From Gemmatimonadales bacterium (GTDB taxonomy: Bacteria > Gemmatimonadota > Gemmatimonadetes > Gemmatimonadales > GWC2-71-9): a stretch of 64,000 bases of DNA. The stretch's first letter is position 1. Each line of letters begins with the position of its first letter. Of this stretch, positions 51,341 to 64,000 are shown piece after piece. The DNA lies in assembly GCA_036500345.1 (NCBI GenBank), contig DASYCE010000001.1:45790-109789 (forward strand). Reading direction: 5' to 3'. Position numbers and translations under genes: made by a program. The notes beneath the pieces were generated by a model that saw only the letters and a program-made list of their open reading frames with translations, was not told the DNA's origin and made no database searches.

Positions 51341-53988
51341 GGCGATCCGTTTCCGGCAAGGCGGGCGCGCACCGATGCATCCCAGTGCAACCCGACCACC
51401 AATCCAAGATTGCGATCCGCGGGGCGGAGCGTGAGAAACTGATTACCGTCGTGACCGACATCGAAATTGGCGGAGCTGTACGCACCGACGGAGAAGAGGC
51501 CGGTTGCCGCATCCTTGCGCGAGGTGACCGCCAGCGCAGGCGTCGTCGTGATGGTGGCGCCGATCAGCTTGTTGCCCGACACATAGTACAGGGTGCGGCC
51601 ATCGGGACTCCACCGCATCTCCGCGGCGCCGCCCGACGACACCTGCACCTTTGCGCTCGAATCGGGCCAGGTGCGCAGGTACGCCTCGAACGCACCAGAT
51701 TCGTCCGAGATGTACGCGAAGAAATGGCCGTCCGGCGAAAACTGGCCGTCGAATACCTGGCCGTGAACGGCATCCCAGGTGGCGGCGATACTGTCGCCAA
51801 TGCGGTGAATCACCAGCCGGGTCACAAGACTGGCACGATCAAAGGTGAGGATACTGTGCCCGTCGGGCGTTGGAATGGCATCAGTACGCTCGGGCACGCT
51901 CGGGGCAATGACCGTTGCATCGCCAAGAAAATTCGTCGGCTGTTCGGCCACGGCCGCACCGGCAGTGCTGTCCGTGGTCTGCAGGAAGACGAGATGCGAT
52001 CCGTCGGCTGTCCACTCGGGCTGGGTATTGTTTCCCGAATGCGTCATCCGCGTCAGCGTGGCCGTCGCCACGTCGAGGACCCAGATGTCGTGCAGGCCGG
52101 CGTTGGTGATCTCGACCGCGATGCGCTTGCCGTCGGGCGAGAGACGTGGATGGAGGTAGAACCGGGGATCAGGAACGATCTGGCGGACGGGCCCGTCCGC
52201 TCCGCTCCACCAGAGCGTGAAGTGCTCGGCGCCCCGCATGTAGGCGACGTCGCCACGAGTGTTGAGGGTGATCGGTGCGTCGCCATTGCACGTCTGGCAG
52301 ATCGGGATCGAGTCGAGGAGCGGAACCGGCGTCCCGGATGCGTGCCAGCTCCGGCGATCGAGCGGCACCGCCATCACGTTGCCGTCGAGCTGCAGGTAGA
52401 TCAGCACGTTGCCCACCATGCCCAGCGCGCGCACACCGTTCACGCCGACGGGACGCGTTACTCCATTGGTGACGGAGGCTTCCTCGATCGGAGTATTCGC
52501 GGCATTGCCGCCGTGCCAGACCGAGAAGAGCAGGGTGGTGCCGTCGTCGAGGACGATGGGCCAGATGTGCGTGTCGCGCGCGGTGTCGGTGACGCGGGTC
52601 AGCGGCTGGAATGCTCCCCCCGAAACCGGCAGGAGCTTGAGTCCGTGATCCCCGGTCGCGACGACGATCCCGCGCGACGTCCACGCCATCCCGTCGCCGG
52701 CGTTGTCGGATCCGAGTGCCACCGCCGCGCCGCCGTCGAGCGACACCTTCTTGATCTTTCCGTCGGCTTCGAACGCAATCCAGCGACCATCGGGAGAGAA
52801 GACCGGCTGCAGCGCGTGCTCCGTTCCCGGGATCATGTGGGCGGCGAGATCGTCCACCGGCCGAAGGAACAAGGCGTAGCTGCCATCGCCGGTCGCACCG
52901 GCGTACAACAGTTCCTTGCCGTCGGGCGATACGATCGCCGGCCACGACTGCGAAGCGACCGGCCGGCCGATGCTGTCCCCAGTGACAACGAATCGCACGG
53001 AACCGACCGAGATTGCCGCGGGCGAGCGACCACGCTGCCAGAGCAGGAGCGCAGCGAGAACGACCACGGCCCCAGCGAGCGCGGCCACCAATCCTCCTGG
53101 CCGGGCAGCCGGCCGGGCTGCCGCTCGCATCGTGGTGGTGCGCTGCGGGCCGCCCTGTCCCTGCAGTGCCGCTGCGAATTCCGCCGCAGACGCGAAGCGA
53201 TCGGCGGGGAGCTTCTGCATCGCGGTGTGTACCGCGTCGGCGACATCCGCGGGGATGCTCTTCCGCAGCGTTGCCGCATCGACCGGCTCGGCAGTCATCA
53301 CCTTTGCCACGATCGCCTGCGCGGTGGGGCCGGTGAACGGCGGCTCGCCGGTGAGCATCTCGTAGGTGGTGCAGCCGAGGGCGTAGACGTCGGTGCGGGC
53401 GTCGAGCTCGCGCTCGCCCATCGCCTGCTCGGGCGACATGTACTGTGGCGTGCCGAGGGACATCCCGGTTTCGGTCATCCGGGCGCCACCGGTCTTCGAC
53501 GCGGCGAGCGCGATGCCGAAGTCGGCGACCAGCGCGTGCCCGCCGTGCAGCAGGATATTCTCCGGCTTGATGTCTCGGTGGATCACGCCGTGCTGGTGAG
53601 CGTACTGCAGCGCGTCGGCGGTTTCGCTCGCGATCCGCACCGCATCGGCGATGGGCAGCTGCTTCTCGCGGGCGAGGCGATCACGCAGCGATTCGCCGTC
53701 GACGAACGGCATGACGTAGAAGACGGTTCCATCGACCGTCCCCGAATCGAACAGCGACAGGATGTGCGGATGTTGCAGGTTCGCCGTCGTCTTGATCTCC
53801 GACAGGAACCGCTCGGCGCCGATGACGGCGGCGAGTTCGGGTCGCAACACCTTGATCGCGACCTTGCGATCGTGCTTGATGTCGTGCGCGAGATAGACCG
53901 TCGCCATCCCGCCGGCGCCGAGTTCGCGCTCGATGGTGTAGCGGTCGGCGAGGGCTCCGCTGAGCGCAGTCGAAGTGGAGTCTACCAT
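51337..53988 (-). CDS. Membrane Ser/Thr kinase with periplasmic PD40 propeller (kinase 5 of the cluster)
   Basis: An 883-residue protein. The kinase domain has GAGGMA (24-29), Lys46 (VAIKV), HRDIKPEN with Asp139 and DFG (156-158), so it should be active. An Ala/Arg linker leads to one membrane helix (LVAALAGAVVVLAALLLW, about 303-320). The rest, about 560 residues, is a PD40/TolB-like propeller with SPDGRWIAFEADG, SPDGKRIAVEI and SPDGHFFAYISDE repeats, expected in the periplasm. The catalytic domain is almost identical to kinase 4 (VAIKVLRPELAAVIGAERFL), so the two are recent duplicates while their propellers differ. Start and stop overlap neighbours on both sides. Confidence 0.94.
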   Translation of the reverse strand: MVDSTSTALSGALADRYTIERELGAGGMATVYLAHDIKHDRKVAIKVLRPELAAVIGAERFLSEIKTTANLQHPHILSLFDSGTVDGTVFYVMPFVDGESLRDRLAREKQLPIADAVRIASETADALQYAHQHGVIHRDIKPENILLHGGHALVADFGIALAASKTGGARMTETGMSLGTPQYMSPEQAMGERELDARTDVYALGCTTYEMLTGEPPFTGPTAQAIVAKVMTAEPVDAATLRKSIPADVADAVHTAMQKLPADRFASAAEFAAALQGQGGPQRTTTMRAAARPAARPGGLVAALAGAVVVLAALLLWQRGRSPAAISVGSVRFVVTGDSIGRPVASQSWPAIVSPDGKELLYAGATGDGSYALFLRPVDDLAAHMIPGTEHALQPVFSPDGRWIAFEADGKIKKVSLDGGAAVALGSDNAGDGMAWTSRGIVVATGDHGLKLLPVSGGAFQPLTRVTDTARDTHIWPIVLDDGTTLLFSVWHGGNAANTPIEEASVTNGVTRPVGVNGVRALGMVGNVLIYLQLDGNVMAVPLDRRSWHASGTPVPLLDSIPICQTCNGDAPITLNTRGDVAYMRGAEHFTLWWSGADGPVRQIVPDPRFYLHPRLSPDGKRIAVEITNAGLHDIWVLDVATATLTRMTHSGNNTQPEWTADGSHLVFLQTTDSTAGAAVAEQPTNFLGDATVIAPSVPERTDAIPTPDGHSILTFDRASLVTRLVIHRIGDSIAATWDAVHGQVFDGQFSPDGHFFAYISDESGAFEAYLRTWPDSSAKVQVSSGGAAEMRWSPDGRTLYYVSGNKLIGATITTTPALAVTSRKDAATGLFSVGAYSSANFDVGHDGNQFLTLRPADRNLGLVVGLHWDASVRARLAGNGSP

Positions 53989-56597
53989 CTCGATCGTCCC
54001 GCCTTGTCGGCGAGCCAGACATCCGGCTTGATACGGTGCACGTTGCAGATGATGTGGCGGGCGTCGGTATCAACTACAACGGTGACGCACTCGGCAGGCA
54101 GATCGACCACCGGAACGAGCTTCGCGCTGTCGGGTGGAATGCGCACCAGTCGGCGGTGTCGCTGACCCGATAACGCTTCGGCCGGATCTTCGATGTCGTA
54201 GGCGTAGACCGAGCCGTCGTGATTCCAGCCGACCGGGAGCAACGGTGTCTGATGGTGCGCGATGGTGCGAGCGGTCCCGCGTGCAAGATCGGCAACGACC
54301 ACCGCCGACGTGACGTCCGACCAGTACGCCACGCGTTGGCTGGCTGGATCCTTCACAAGGCGTTCGGTCGTCTGCCCCGCAGATGGTGCGCCGGGTATGA
54401 CCATCCGGTGGATCTCCTTGCCGGTGGTGTCGACGACGATGAACGTATCGGCACGCATTGCGACGATCGAATCGGCGGCCAGCCATGCGAAGTTGGTGCT
54501 GGTCCCCGGAAGAATCTGGCGCTCGCTCCCGCCGTTGGCATCAATGACCACCAGACGTCCGGGAATCTGCACCCACGAGACGTATGCCACCTGCTTTCCA
54601 TCGGGAGAAATCTCCGGGAATTCGTGCTCGCCGCGAGAGGCGGTCACGGTTCTCGCCGCCACGCCGCTGTCGAGCGGCAGCAGGGCAAGATTGTCGCTGA
54701 GGTTGTCGGTTGCCGTGACAGCGACGAAGTGGCCGTCGGGCGAGATCGACCACGGTTCGAAGTAGCCCGTCCGATCGGTGAGTGATTGCCACGCCGGCGG
54801 TGCGCCGGCACTGCGGAAGAGGAGCAATTGCTGACTCGTCTGCGCGAGGACCATGACGGCGCGCCCTGTCGGCGCGACATCGAGGGCACCGCGGTATCCC
54901 GTCGGCGCCTGGCCCAGGGCAATCGTACGGCGCTCCGGATGGATATGACGTGCGTCGATCGGAATCCGGTAAAGATCGTCTGCGATGCCTGGAGAGAACT
55001 CGAATTGCAGGATCGCCGCGCCGTCGCCGGCCCACCGGACGTACGACCGCGCGTCCGTCGCCTGCACGCTATCGATCACGTCGCCCTTCGGCGTGAGCAG
55101 CGCGTAGAGTGCGTCGTTGCGGCTCGTGGCGGAGACGTACGCGATCAATCGATCGCCGGTCGGCGAATAGCTCATGTCAGCGACGTGCCAGCTCGGCGGA
55201 ATGGCGACGCTGTCGACCTGGCCAAGCGACACCACGTCGTACCGGGCAAGCGTCTGGCGGTCCGCGCCGGTGGCAACTGCCAGGAGGCGGCTGTCATGGG
55301 TGAACGCCATGGCGCTCGCGTGCACGCGCAACGGCCGGAGTGAGCCGCCGAGCTTGTCGGTGAGATAGATCGCCTCGTCGGTCGAATCGGGCGAGCCGCG
55401 TATGGCGAGCATCGCGCCATTCGGAGACCACTTCACGTCGGAGATCGCTCGCCACGACTTCTCGACGGCGACCGATTGGGTGCCGTCGACATCGCGTACC
55501 CGGAGCGTCAGGTTGCAGGTGTACGCCTGGCCGAGGCAGTCGTCGGTGACGTACGCCAGCGAGTTCCCGTCGGGCGAAATGGCAGCGATCGTCACGTTGC
55601 CGTCGAATGTCAGCTGCCGTGCCAGCTGAAGTTGATCGGACGGCGAGCTCCGATGCAGCGCGAACCAGATCGCAGCCGTCACCGCGACGGCGGTCGCGGC
55701 GGGCCACGCCAGATGCCGGCGCCGCCGACCAGGCCGCGCCGCCGCGGTGCTCGGCGCCGTGATCGGCGTGTGAAGGGCGCTGGCGAACTCCGCGGCGCTC
55801 GCGAACCGATCGGCCGGAAGCTTCTGCAGTGCTTGCTGGACCGCCGCCTCGACGTGCAACGGGATCGTCTTTCGCTGCAGCGTCAACGACCGCGGCTCTT
55901 CGGTCATGACGCGGGCGATGATCGCCTGCGCTGTCGGACCGGTAAACGGTGGTTCCCCCGCCAGCATCTCGTACGTGATGCAACCGAGCGCATAGACATC
56001 ACTGCGCGCGGTGATCTCGCGCTCACCCATCGCCTGTTCCGGGGACATGTAGTGGGGCGTGCCGAGGGACATGCCGGTCTCGGTCATTCGGGTGCCTGCG
56101 GTGCTGGCGGCGAGCGCGATGCCGAAGTCGGCGACGAGCGCGCTTCCATCGTGCAGCAGGATGTTCTCGGGCTTGATGTCGCGATGGATAACGCCGTGGC
56201 GGTGGGCGTAGTCGAGCGCGCTTGCAGTCTCGGTAGCGATGCGGACGGCGTCGGCGACCGGGAGCTGTTTCTCCCGCATCAGCCGATCACGCAGCGATTC
56301 GCCGTCGACGTACGGCATGGCATACCAGAGCAGCCTTTCAGCGGTCCCCGAGTCGATCAGTCCGAGAATGTGCGGGTGCTGCAGGTTGGCGGTGGTCTTG
56401 ATCTCCTTGAGGAACCGCTCGGCACCGATCACGGCGGCGAGCTCAGGTCGGAGGACCTTGATCGCCACCTTCCGGTCGTGCCTCAGGTCGTGCGCGAGAT
56501 AGACCGTGGCCATCCCGCCGGCGCCGAGTTCGCGCTCGAAGGCATAGCGATCGGACAGCGCAGCGGTCAGGCGGTCGAGTGCGTCGGCTTCTGGCAG
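53982..56597 (-). CDS. Membrane Ser/Thr kinase with PD40 propeller, apparent CTG start (kinase 4)
   Basis: About 871 residues. The kinase domain (VAIKV, HRDIKPEN, ADFGIAL) is intact. The frame is open back to a TGA at 56603-56601 but contains no ATG, GTG or TTG before the glycine loop. The first in-frame ATG (56513) lies inside that loop and cannot be the true start. A CTG at 56597 fits: it gives LPEADALDRLTAALSDRYAF, aligning with the start of the paralogues, and GGGGTGAT, a good Shine-Dalgarno match, stands just upstream. A base change that removed an ATG, or a sequence error, is the alternative. A membrane helix (AAVTATAVAVTAAIWFAL-like, about residue 300) and a PD40 propeller follow. The end overlaps kinase 5 by seven bases. 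Confidence 0.85.
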   Translation of the reverse strand: MPEADALDRLTAALSDRYAFERELGAGGMATVYLAHDLRHDRKVAIKVLRPELAAVIGAERFLKEIKTTANLQHPHILGLIDSGTAERLLWYAMPYVDGESLRDRLMREKQLPVADAVRIATETASALDYAHRHGVIHRDIKPENILLHDGSALVADFGIALAASTAGTRMTETGMSLGTPHYMSPEQAMGEREITARSDVYALGCITYEMLAGEPPFTGPTAQAIIARVMTEEPRSLTLQRKTIPLHVEAAVQQALQKLPADRFASAAEFASALHTPITAPSTAAARPGRRRRHLAWPAATAVAVTAAIWFALHRSSPSDQLQLARQLTFDGNVTIAAISPDGNSLAYVTDDCLGQAYTCNLTLRVRDVDGTQSVAVEKSWRAISDVKWSPNGAMLAIRGSPDSTDEAIYLTDKLGGSLRPLRVHASAMAFTHDSRLLAVATGADRQTLARYDVVSLGQVDSVAIPPSWHVADMSYSPTGDRLIAYVSATSRNDALYALLTPKGDVIDSVQATDARSYVRWAGDGAAILQFEFSPGIADDLYRIPIDARHIHPERRTIALGQAPTGYRGALDVAPTGRAVMVLAQTSQQLLLFRSAGAPPAWQSLTDRTGYFEPWSISPDGHFVAVTATDNLSDNLALLPLDSGVAARTVTASRGEHEFPEISPDGKQVAYVSWVQIPGRLVVIDANGGSERQILPGTSTNFAWLAADSIVAMRADTFIVVDTTGKEIHRMVIPGAPSAGQTTERLVKDPASQRVAYWSDVTSAVVVADLARGTARTIAHHQTPLLPVGWNHDGSVYAYDIEDPAEALSGQRHRRLVRIPPDSAKLVPVVDLPAECVTVVVDTDARHIICNVHRIKPDVWLADKAGRSRW

Positions 56598-56682
56598 GGA
56601 TCACCCCGTCGGAAGGAAGAAATGCTGGGTCTGGAAGGTGTGCTCAAAGCTACTTCGGCCGGGACGTCCTCGGCCATCCATC

Positions 56683-59342
56683 TCAGTGCCCAACCCGCCG
56701 CAACTCGGTAAACCAGTTGTCGATCTCGACCAGCGGCATGCTCGCACCGGCGGTTGACCCGAGCCGGTCGAGGAAGGCGAAGTCTCCTTCTGCAGTGAGC
56801 TCGAACACCTGGTGATATCCGACATAATCGAAGCGCGTGGCGTCGAAGAGCGGCGTGAGACCGGTCACGCCGAACGTCGGAGCCGTATTCACGCTCGCGG
56901 CGATCAGCCGGGAGTGGTCATCAACGAAGTAGATCGTTTTCCCATCGTGCGACCACACCGGTGATCCGCCGCCTCCGTTCGATACCTGCCAGTGACTGCC
57001 GTCTCCGGTGGGGAACGGCCGGACATACACCTCGTTGCGGCCGGCGTCGTTGGACACATAGGCAAGCCAGTGATCATCCGGCGAGAGGGCGGGCTGCAGC
57101 TCGGTGAACCGGCTTGCCGCGACTGGCACCGGTGCCGAGTCGCTCGTGGTGCGCACCGCGAGAATGTCACCATTTCCGGCGGACGAGTTATCGGTTCGGA
57201 CCAGCAGCCACTGGCCGTCGTGTGACCAGGTGACTTCCTGCAGCGGCCGATTCAGGCGCGTCAACCGCCGCTCGCCGCCGCCGCCATCGGCAGCGCGCAC
57301 ATACACGTCGCCACCATTGACGCTGTCGCGGATGAAGGCGACCTGCCGTCCGTCGGGCGACCACGCTGGACGGCGGTCATGACCGCTGAACGTGAGCCGT
57401 GCGAACGGACCGCTGGGTAGCTGCTTGATCCAGATATCCAGCCCCGCGCCGGGCGTGCTGACGCCCACGGCCACGCGCCGACCATCCGGGGAGATCGCGA
57501 ATGAATTGAACTCGCCGGCCCAGGTCGAATCGACGACACGGTCCGCCCCTTTGCCGTCGGCATAGTGCATCGTCAACACCGCACTGCTGGCGTTGGCGAC
57601 GCCGTAGACCACGGTACCGGATCGCGAGAGTTCCAGCATGACGCCGTTGCCGAACACCGAGACCCCTTGCAGCACCGGCCTGCCGGTGCCGCGCACCGTT
57701 TGATGGGCGAGATCGAACGGCGCCACGATGCCGACGCCGTCGGCGCGCAGATAAAACAGCTGCCCGGTCGGCAGATACCATCCTCTGGAGGCGTTGTCGA
57801 CGACAAGGTGCTCCTTGCCGGTCTTGAAATCGAAGAAATGGAGACTCATCGTCACGCAGTTCGACGCACAATCGACAAAGAGCACGCCGCGCGACCCCGG
57901 CAGCGGCGTCGGAAGCATTGGCGCATTCCCTTGCAATGCCGCGTCGTTCAGCAGGACCGACACCGCGCCACCACTCTGTGACACGCGCCGCATTCCCAGC
58001 AGCGACGCGTCTGTGTACACGAGGGTGCCGTCCTCGAGCCACGCGATACCGTACCCGCTGCCGGCGGAGTCAGCCAGCGTCACGCTGGGGCCGCCGGCGA
58101 CCGCCACCTTCCGCAGCTCGCGCCCGGCGATGTACGCAATCCACTGATCGTCCGGGGAGAAGACCGGATCGCTGGCGTGCTCGGTCCCGGGGATCGGTGT
58201 CGGATCAAGCACGTCACGACGCTTGAGCCAGATGCGCCCCGCCGTATCGCCGATGAAGGCGAGCATCGATCCATCCGACGACAGCCCGAGTGGCGGGCCG
58301 ATGGAGATTTCGATCTGGAGCTTGGCGCTGTCGCCAAGCGACACGTAGCGCCGCTCGATCGGCGCGTTCGGCGAGCGATGCCCGCTCCACCACCCCCACG
58401 CCGCGAGCACGATCGCGACCGCTGCGATGATGCTCGCCACGATGAATCGCCGCTCCGACGGGATCGCATGCGGAGCAACGGCGAGGCGCCTGGTGCTCGT
58501 GCCGGTCATTGTTCCACGCCCGGCCAGCGCGTCGGCAAATTCGGACGCCGTCGCGAACCGGTCGGCGGGGATCTTTTCCAGTGCCCGCAGCACCGCTGCT
58601 TCGACCTCCAGCGGAACCGCTTTCCGCTGCACCGTGATCGGCCGGGGCTCCTCGGTCACCAGCCGCGCGACGATCGCCTGGACGCTCGGTCCGGTGAACG
58701 GCGGTTCGCCGACCAGCATTTCGTAGGTGACGGCGCCGAGCGCGTAGATGTCGCTCCGCGCATCGATCTGCTTCTCACCCATCGCCTGTTCGGGCGACAT
58801 GTACTGCGGCGTCCCAAGCGACAGGCCGGTCTGCGTCATCCGCGCGCCGCCCGCCTGCTGCACGGCCAGCGCGATGCCGAAGTCCGCGACGAGGGCGTGC
58901 CCTCCCTGGAGCAGGATGTTCTCGGGCTTGATGTCGCGGTGGATCACGCCGTGCGAGTGAGCATACCCCAGCGCGTCGGCGACCTCCCGCGCGATGCCGA
59001 CGGCGGCGTCCACGGGAAGCTGGCGTTCGCGCTCGAGCCGGGCACGCAGCGTCTCGCCGGTCACCAGCGGCATCACGTAATACAGCAGGCCGCCCGCATC
59101 GCCACTGTCAAGCAGCGGCAGAATGTGCGGATGCTGCAGCCGTGCGGTGGTGCGGATCTCGCTCAGGAACCGGTCGGCGCCGAGTGCCGCGCCGAGGTCG
59201 GGATGGAGCACCTTGATCGCGACATCGCGGTCGTGCTTGAGGTCGTGCGCGAGATAGACCGTGGCCATCCCGCCCTGACCAAGTTCGCGCTCGATGGTAT
59301 AGGCGCCGCCGAGCGACGACTGAAGGTGCAATCGCGAATCAC

Positions 59343-59346
<4 letters not shown>
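56683..59346 (-). CDS. Membrane Ser/Thr kinase with PD40 propeller (kinase 3)
   Basis: An 887-residue kinase. ELGQGGMA loop (21-28), Lys45, catalytic Asp138 (VIHRDIKPEN) and ADFGIAL are present. One membrane helix (FIVASIIAAVAIVLAAWGWW, near 310-330) separates it from a propeller of about 550 residues with SPDGRRVAVGV, SPDGRQVAFIRD and SPDDHWLAYVSND repeats. The ATG overlaps the stop of kinase 2 (ATGA at 59343-59346). The catalytic domain is very close to that of kinase 2, sharing long identical stretches around HPDLGAALGA and GGHALVADFGIAL. An 85-base gap separates it from the start of kinase 4. Confidence 0.95.
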
Positions 59347-62026
<2,680 letters not shown>

Positions 62027-62030
<4 letters not shown>

Positions 62031-64000
62031 GGCCGCCGGATCTCCATCAGCCAGATATCGCTCTGCCGCTCGTCCGACGCGAAGTAGATCCGGCCGCCGC
62101 GCACTTCGAACGTCCCGCGCGTCGACGTATGCTCCGGGTCGAAGCGAACCAGCTGCTGGACGGCGCCTCCATCGGCTGCAATCGCATCGATGAAGGCATT
62201 CCCGTTGGCATCGTGAGTTGTGAAGAAGATCCGGTTGCTGCCGGCCCATCGGGCAATATCGGCGTGCGGGTTGCCCGGAATCGCGACATCCATGACGGTC
62301 CGCACCGGCCCCGAATCGACCGGCACCACCTGCAAGCTCCCGCCTGCCCGTTCCATGCCGAAGAGCAGCAGGCGCCCGTCGGGTGACCAGGTCGGATTGA
62401 TGCCGTGGTCAACTCGATGTACCGGCTCGCCCCAGTGTCCATCGGGCCCGCGCCGGACGATCCAGATTCCGCCGGAAGCCGCGAGGTCGGCGAACGCAAT
62501 CGCACGGTCGTCAGGGGCCCAGTTCGGCTGCGCCTCCTGCATGGGAGAGTGGGTCACCCGTTCGACACCGCTCCCATCGAGCTGCTGGACGAAGATGTCA
62601 CGCGATCCTGACCGCCACGAATGGAACGCGAACGACTTGCCATCGTGCGACGGAGCCGGCCAGAAATCGTCCGCCGGATCGGTCGTCAGTCGTTCGGCAC
62701 TCCCGCCCGCCACCGGAATGCGGAAGATGTCGTCATTCCCGGTGAGGTCCGAGTCGTAATACAGCCATTTGCCATCGTCCGACGGATTCAGTTGCTCGAT
62801 GTATTCGTTGGCATTGGTGATCCGCACCGCGCTGGCGGTCGTCGCTCCCGGCCCCGTTGGCACCGGCATCGACCAGGCGGTGGTGCGGGCGGCGTACAGT
62901 GAGTACGCCAGTTGAGCCCCGCCGTGGGAGATGGCGATGGTGTGCGCTCCCAGCCCCGCGCTCAGCCGGACCGGTGTACCATCGACGCGGCCGTTGCCGC
63001 GCACTGCGACAGCGTAGATGTCGCGCGGTCCGTCCCGATTGGAAATGAAGTACAGCCACGCGCCGTCGGGCGACCAGACCGGACTGGTGTTGAGCGTTGT
63101 CGAATCGGTGACGGTGATCAGTTGGTGGTCGCTCACGCGACAGAGCACGATCCGCGCCGGCGAAAGGTTGGCAAACGCCGATCCATCCTGTACGTACAGC
63201 GCGTCACCCGAAGCGCAGGCGATCAGTGTGCCACGCGGTGACCAGCTGCACAGCGTTGGCTCGGCCATTCGGGCGAGGCCGTGCACCGATCCGTCTGCCT
63301 CGCGTACCAGCAGCGAATCGCCTCGCGCGAATGCCATCCGCTTCCCGTCAGGCGAGAATGTCACCGACGCGATCGGTGTCGTTGGTGTCGCTGGAAGCTC
63401 CGGGCGCGCGGGACCGCCTCCTGCGGGAGCGCTGAAGACGCTTCCGCCGGAGAGGTAGACGACGCGGGAACCATCGGGCATCCAGGTTGGAAGCGATTGC
63501 GTCGCCGAGGTGTCGTCGGTGAGAGGGATCGCTCGGCCGCCGGCCACATCGCGCACCATGATGCGAAAGCGCGAGGCCGGCCCTGCCGCGTACGCGATCG
63601 AGTGGCCGTCGGGTGACAGCGCCGGCTCCACTTCGAGGCCGGCGTCCCAGGTGAGATGCGTTGCGCGCCCGAGCACGCCCGGTCCGGCACTCGATCGATG
63701 GCCGCCGAGACGGCTTCCGGCGAAGAGTCCGGCAACTCCGACGATCACGACTGCGGCGAGCCACAGCCACGGCGCGCGCGAAGCAGGGTGTGACAGCACG
63801 CCGCGCGGGCTCATCGTCTTCCCGCTGCGATTCGAAATCGCGGCGGCAAATTCGGCGGCACTCGCGAAGCGGTCGGCCGGGAGCTTCTCCAGCGCCGTGA
63901 GCACGGCGTCTTCGACGTATTCCGGCACACGAGGGCGCCGCGCGATGATCCTCGCCGGCTTCTCGGTCATCACCTTCGCCACGATCGCCTGTGCCGTGCT
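62027..64000 (-). CDS. Membrane Ser/Thr kinase with PD40 propeller, 5' part outside window (kinase 1)
   Basis: The frame runs off the right edge; 657 C-terminal residues are visible. The first visible residues (STAQAIVAKVMTEKP) match the end of the kinase domain in the paralogues (TAQAIVAKVMTAEP in kinase 5), so the catalytic lobe lies beyond 64000. A membrane helix (PWLWLAAVVIVGVAGLFAGS) follows, then the propeller with SPDGHSIAYAAG, SPDGKRMAFARGD, SPDGAWLYFISNRDG and APDDRAIAFADL repeats. This one is longer and more TolB-like than the others (repeats of NRDGPRDIYAV type). Its TGA overlaps the GTG of kinase 2. Confidence 0.92.

Noticed and set aside
51385..54165. A 926-codon open frame on the plus strand
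   Set aside because: It is antisense to the propeller kinase at 51337 and the end of the next one. Composition is Arg/His/Gly-rich with no domain; long shadow frames are expected at this GC content.
62031..62249. 73-residue N-terminal extension of kinase 2 from an upstream ATG
   Set aside because: The extension lies within the end of kinase 1 in another frame and has no kinase-like sequence; the GTG at 62030 fits the paralogues.

Overview
This 64 kb window is high-GC (about 65% in a sampled line of clpX) bacterial chromosome. The content fits a member of the Gemmatimonadota or a close relative. It holds large eukaryotic-like Ser/Thr kinases fused to periplasmic PD40 propellers, sortilin/VPS10-like Asp-box proteins, an ADOP-type FtsX permease paired with PadR, M1 and M30-like metallopeptidases, and many small Gemmatimonadota-style secreted proteins. 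The lineage call is inference from gene content, not from a marker alignment. No insertion sequence, integrase, phage gene, CRISPR array or rRNA was seen. One tRNA (Leu, UAG) is present.

Layout. 1-1.6 kb: C-terminal part of a propeller protein followed by two translationally coupled Cys-rich secreted proteins. 1.7-3.3 kb: a Ser/Thr kinase with C-terminal membrane helices. 3.35-9.25 kb: an orphan protein, a 98-residue three-helix membrane protein and a 1584-residue YD/Rhs-repeat protein whose stop codon overlaps the start of the membrane protein, the arrangement of a toxin-immunity pair. 9.4-14.7 kb: a tightly overlapped proteostasis operon tig-clpP-clpX-ysxC that runs on into a secreted protein and a hexapeptide acyltransferase. 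14.8-22.4 kb: stand-alone receiver protein, M1 aminopeptidase, M30-like lipoprotein peptidase, GH3 glycosidase with PA14 domain, and two small unknown proteins with strong Shine-Dalgarno sites. 22.4-29.4 kb: two tandem 1130-residue sortilin-like propellers. 29.5-33.1 kb: secreted protein, outer-membrane-like protein, Tat-exported multicopper oxidase, Tyr-rich lipoprotein. 33.2-37.3 kb: SDR dehydrogenase plus DAACS symporter, SH3-like protein, tRNA-Leu, small lipoprotein. 37.4-45.4 kb: HtrA protease, DnaK, then glycosyltransferase, alkaline-phosphatase-superfamily protein and GMC oxidoreductase. 45.4-46.2 kb: 34 tandem 21-bp units in perfect phase. 46.2-49.3 kb: PadR and ADOP permease. 49.4-64 kb: five kinase-propeller genes (one cut by the window end) and an OPT peptide transporter on the minus strand, most joined by overlapping start and stop codons.

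How it works together. The window is dominated by envelope functions: protein quality control (Tig, ClpXP, DnaK, HtrA), secreted hydrolases and peptidases, peptide uptake (OPT), and membrane sensor kinases that probably read periplasmic signals through propellers. The most unusual signals are the 21-bp array, the Rhs tail with its low-GC membrane partner, a kinase gene with no ATG, GTG or TTG start available, and the propeller plus Cys-rich peptide operon at the left edge.
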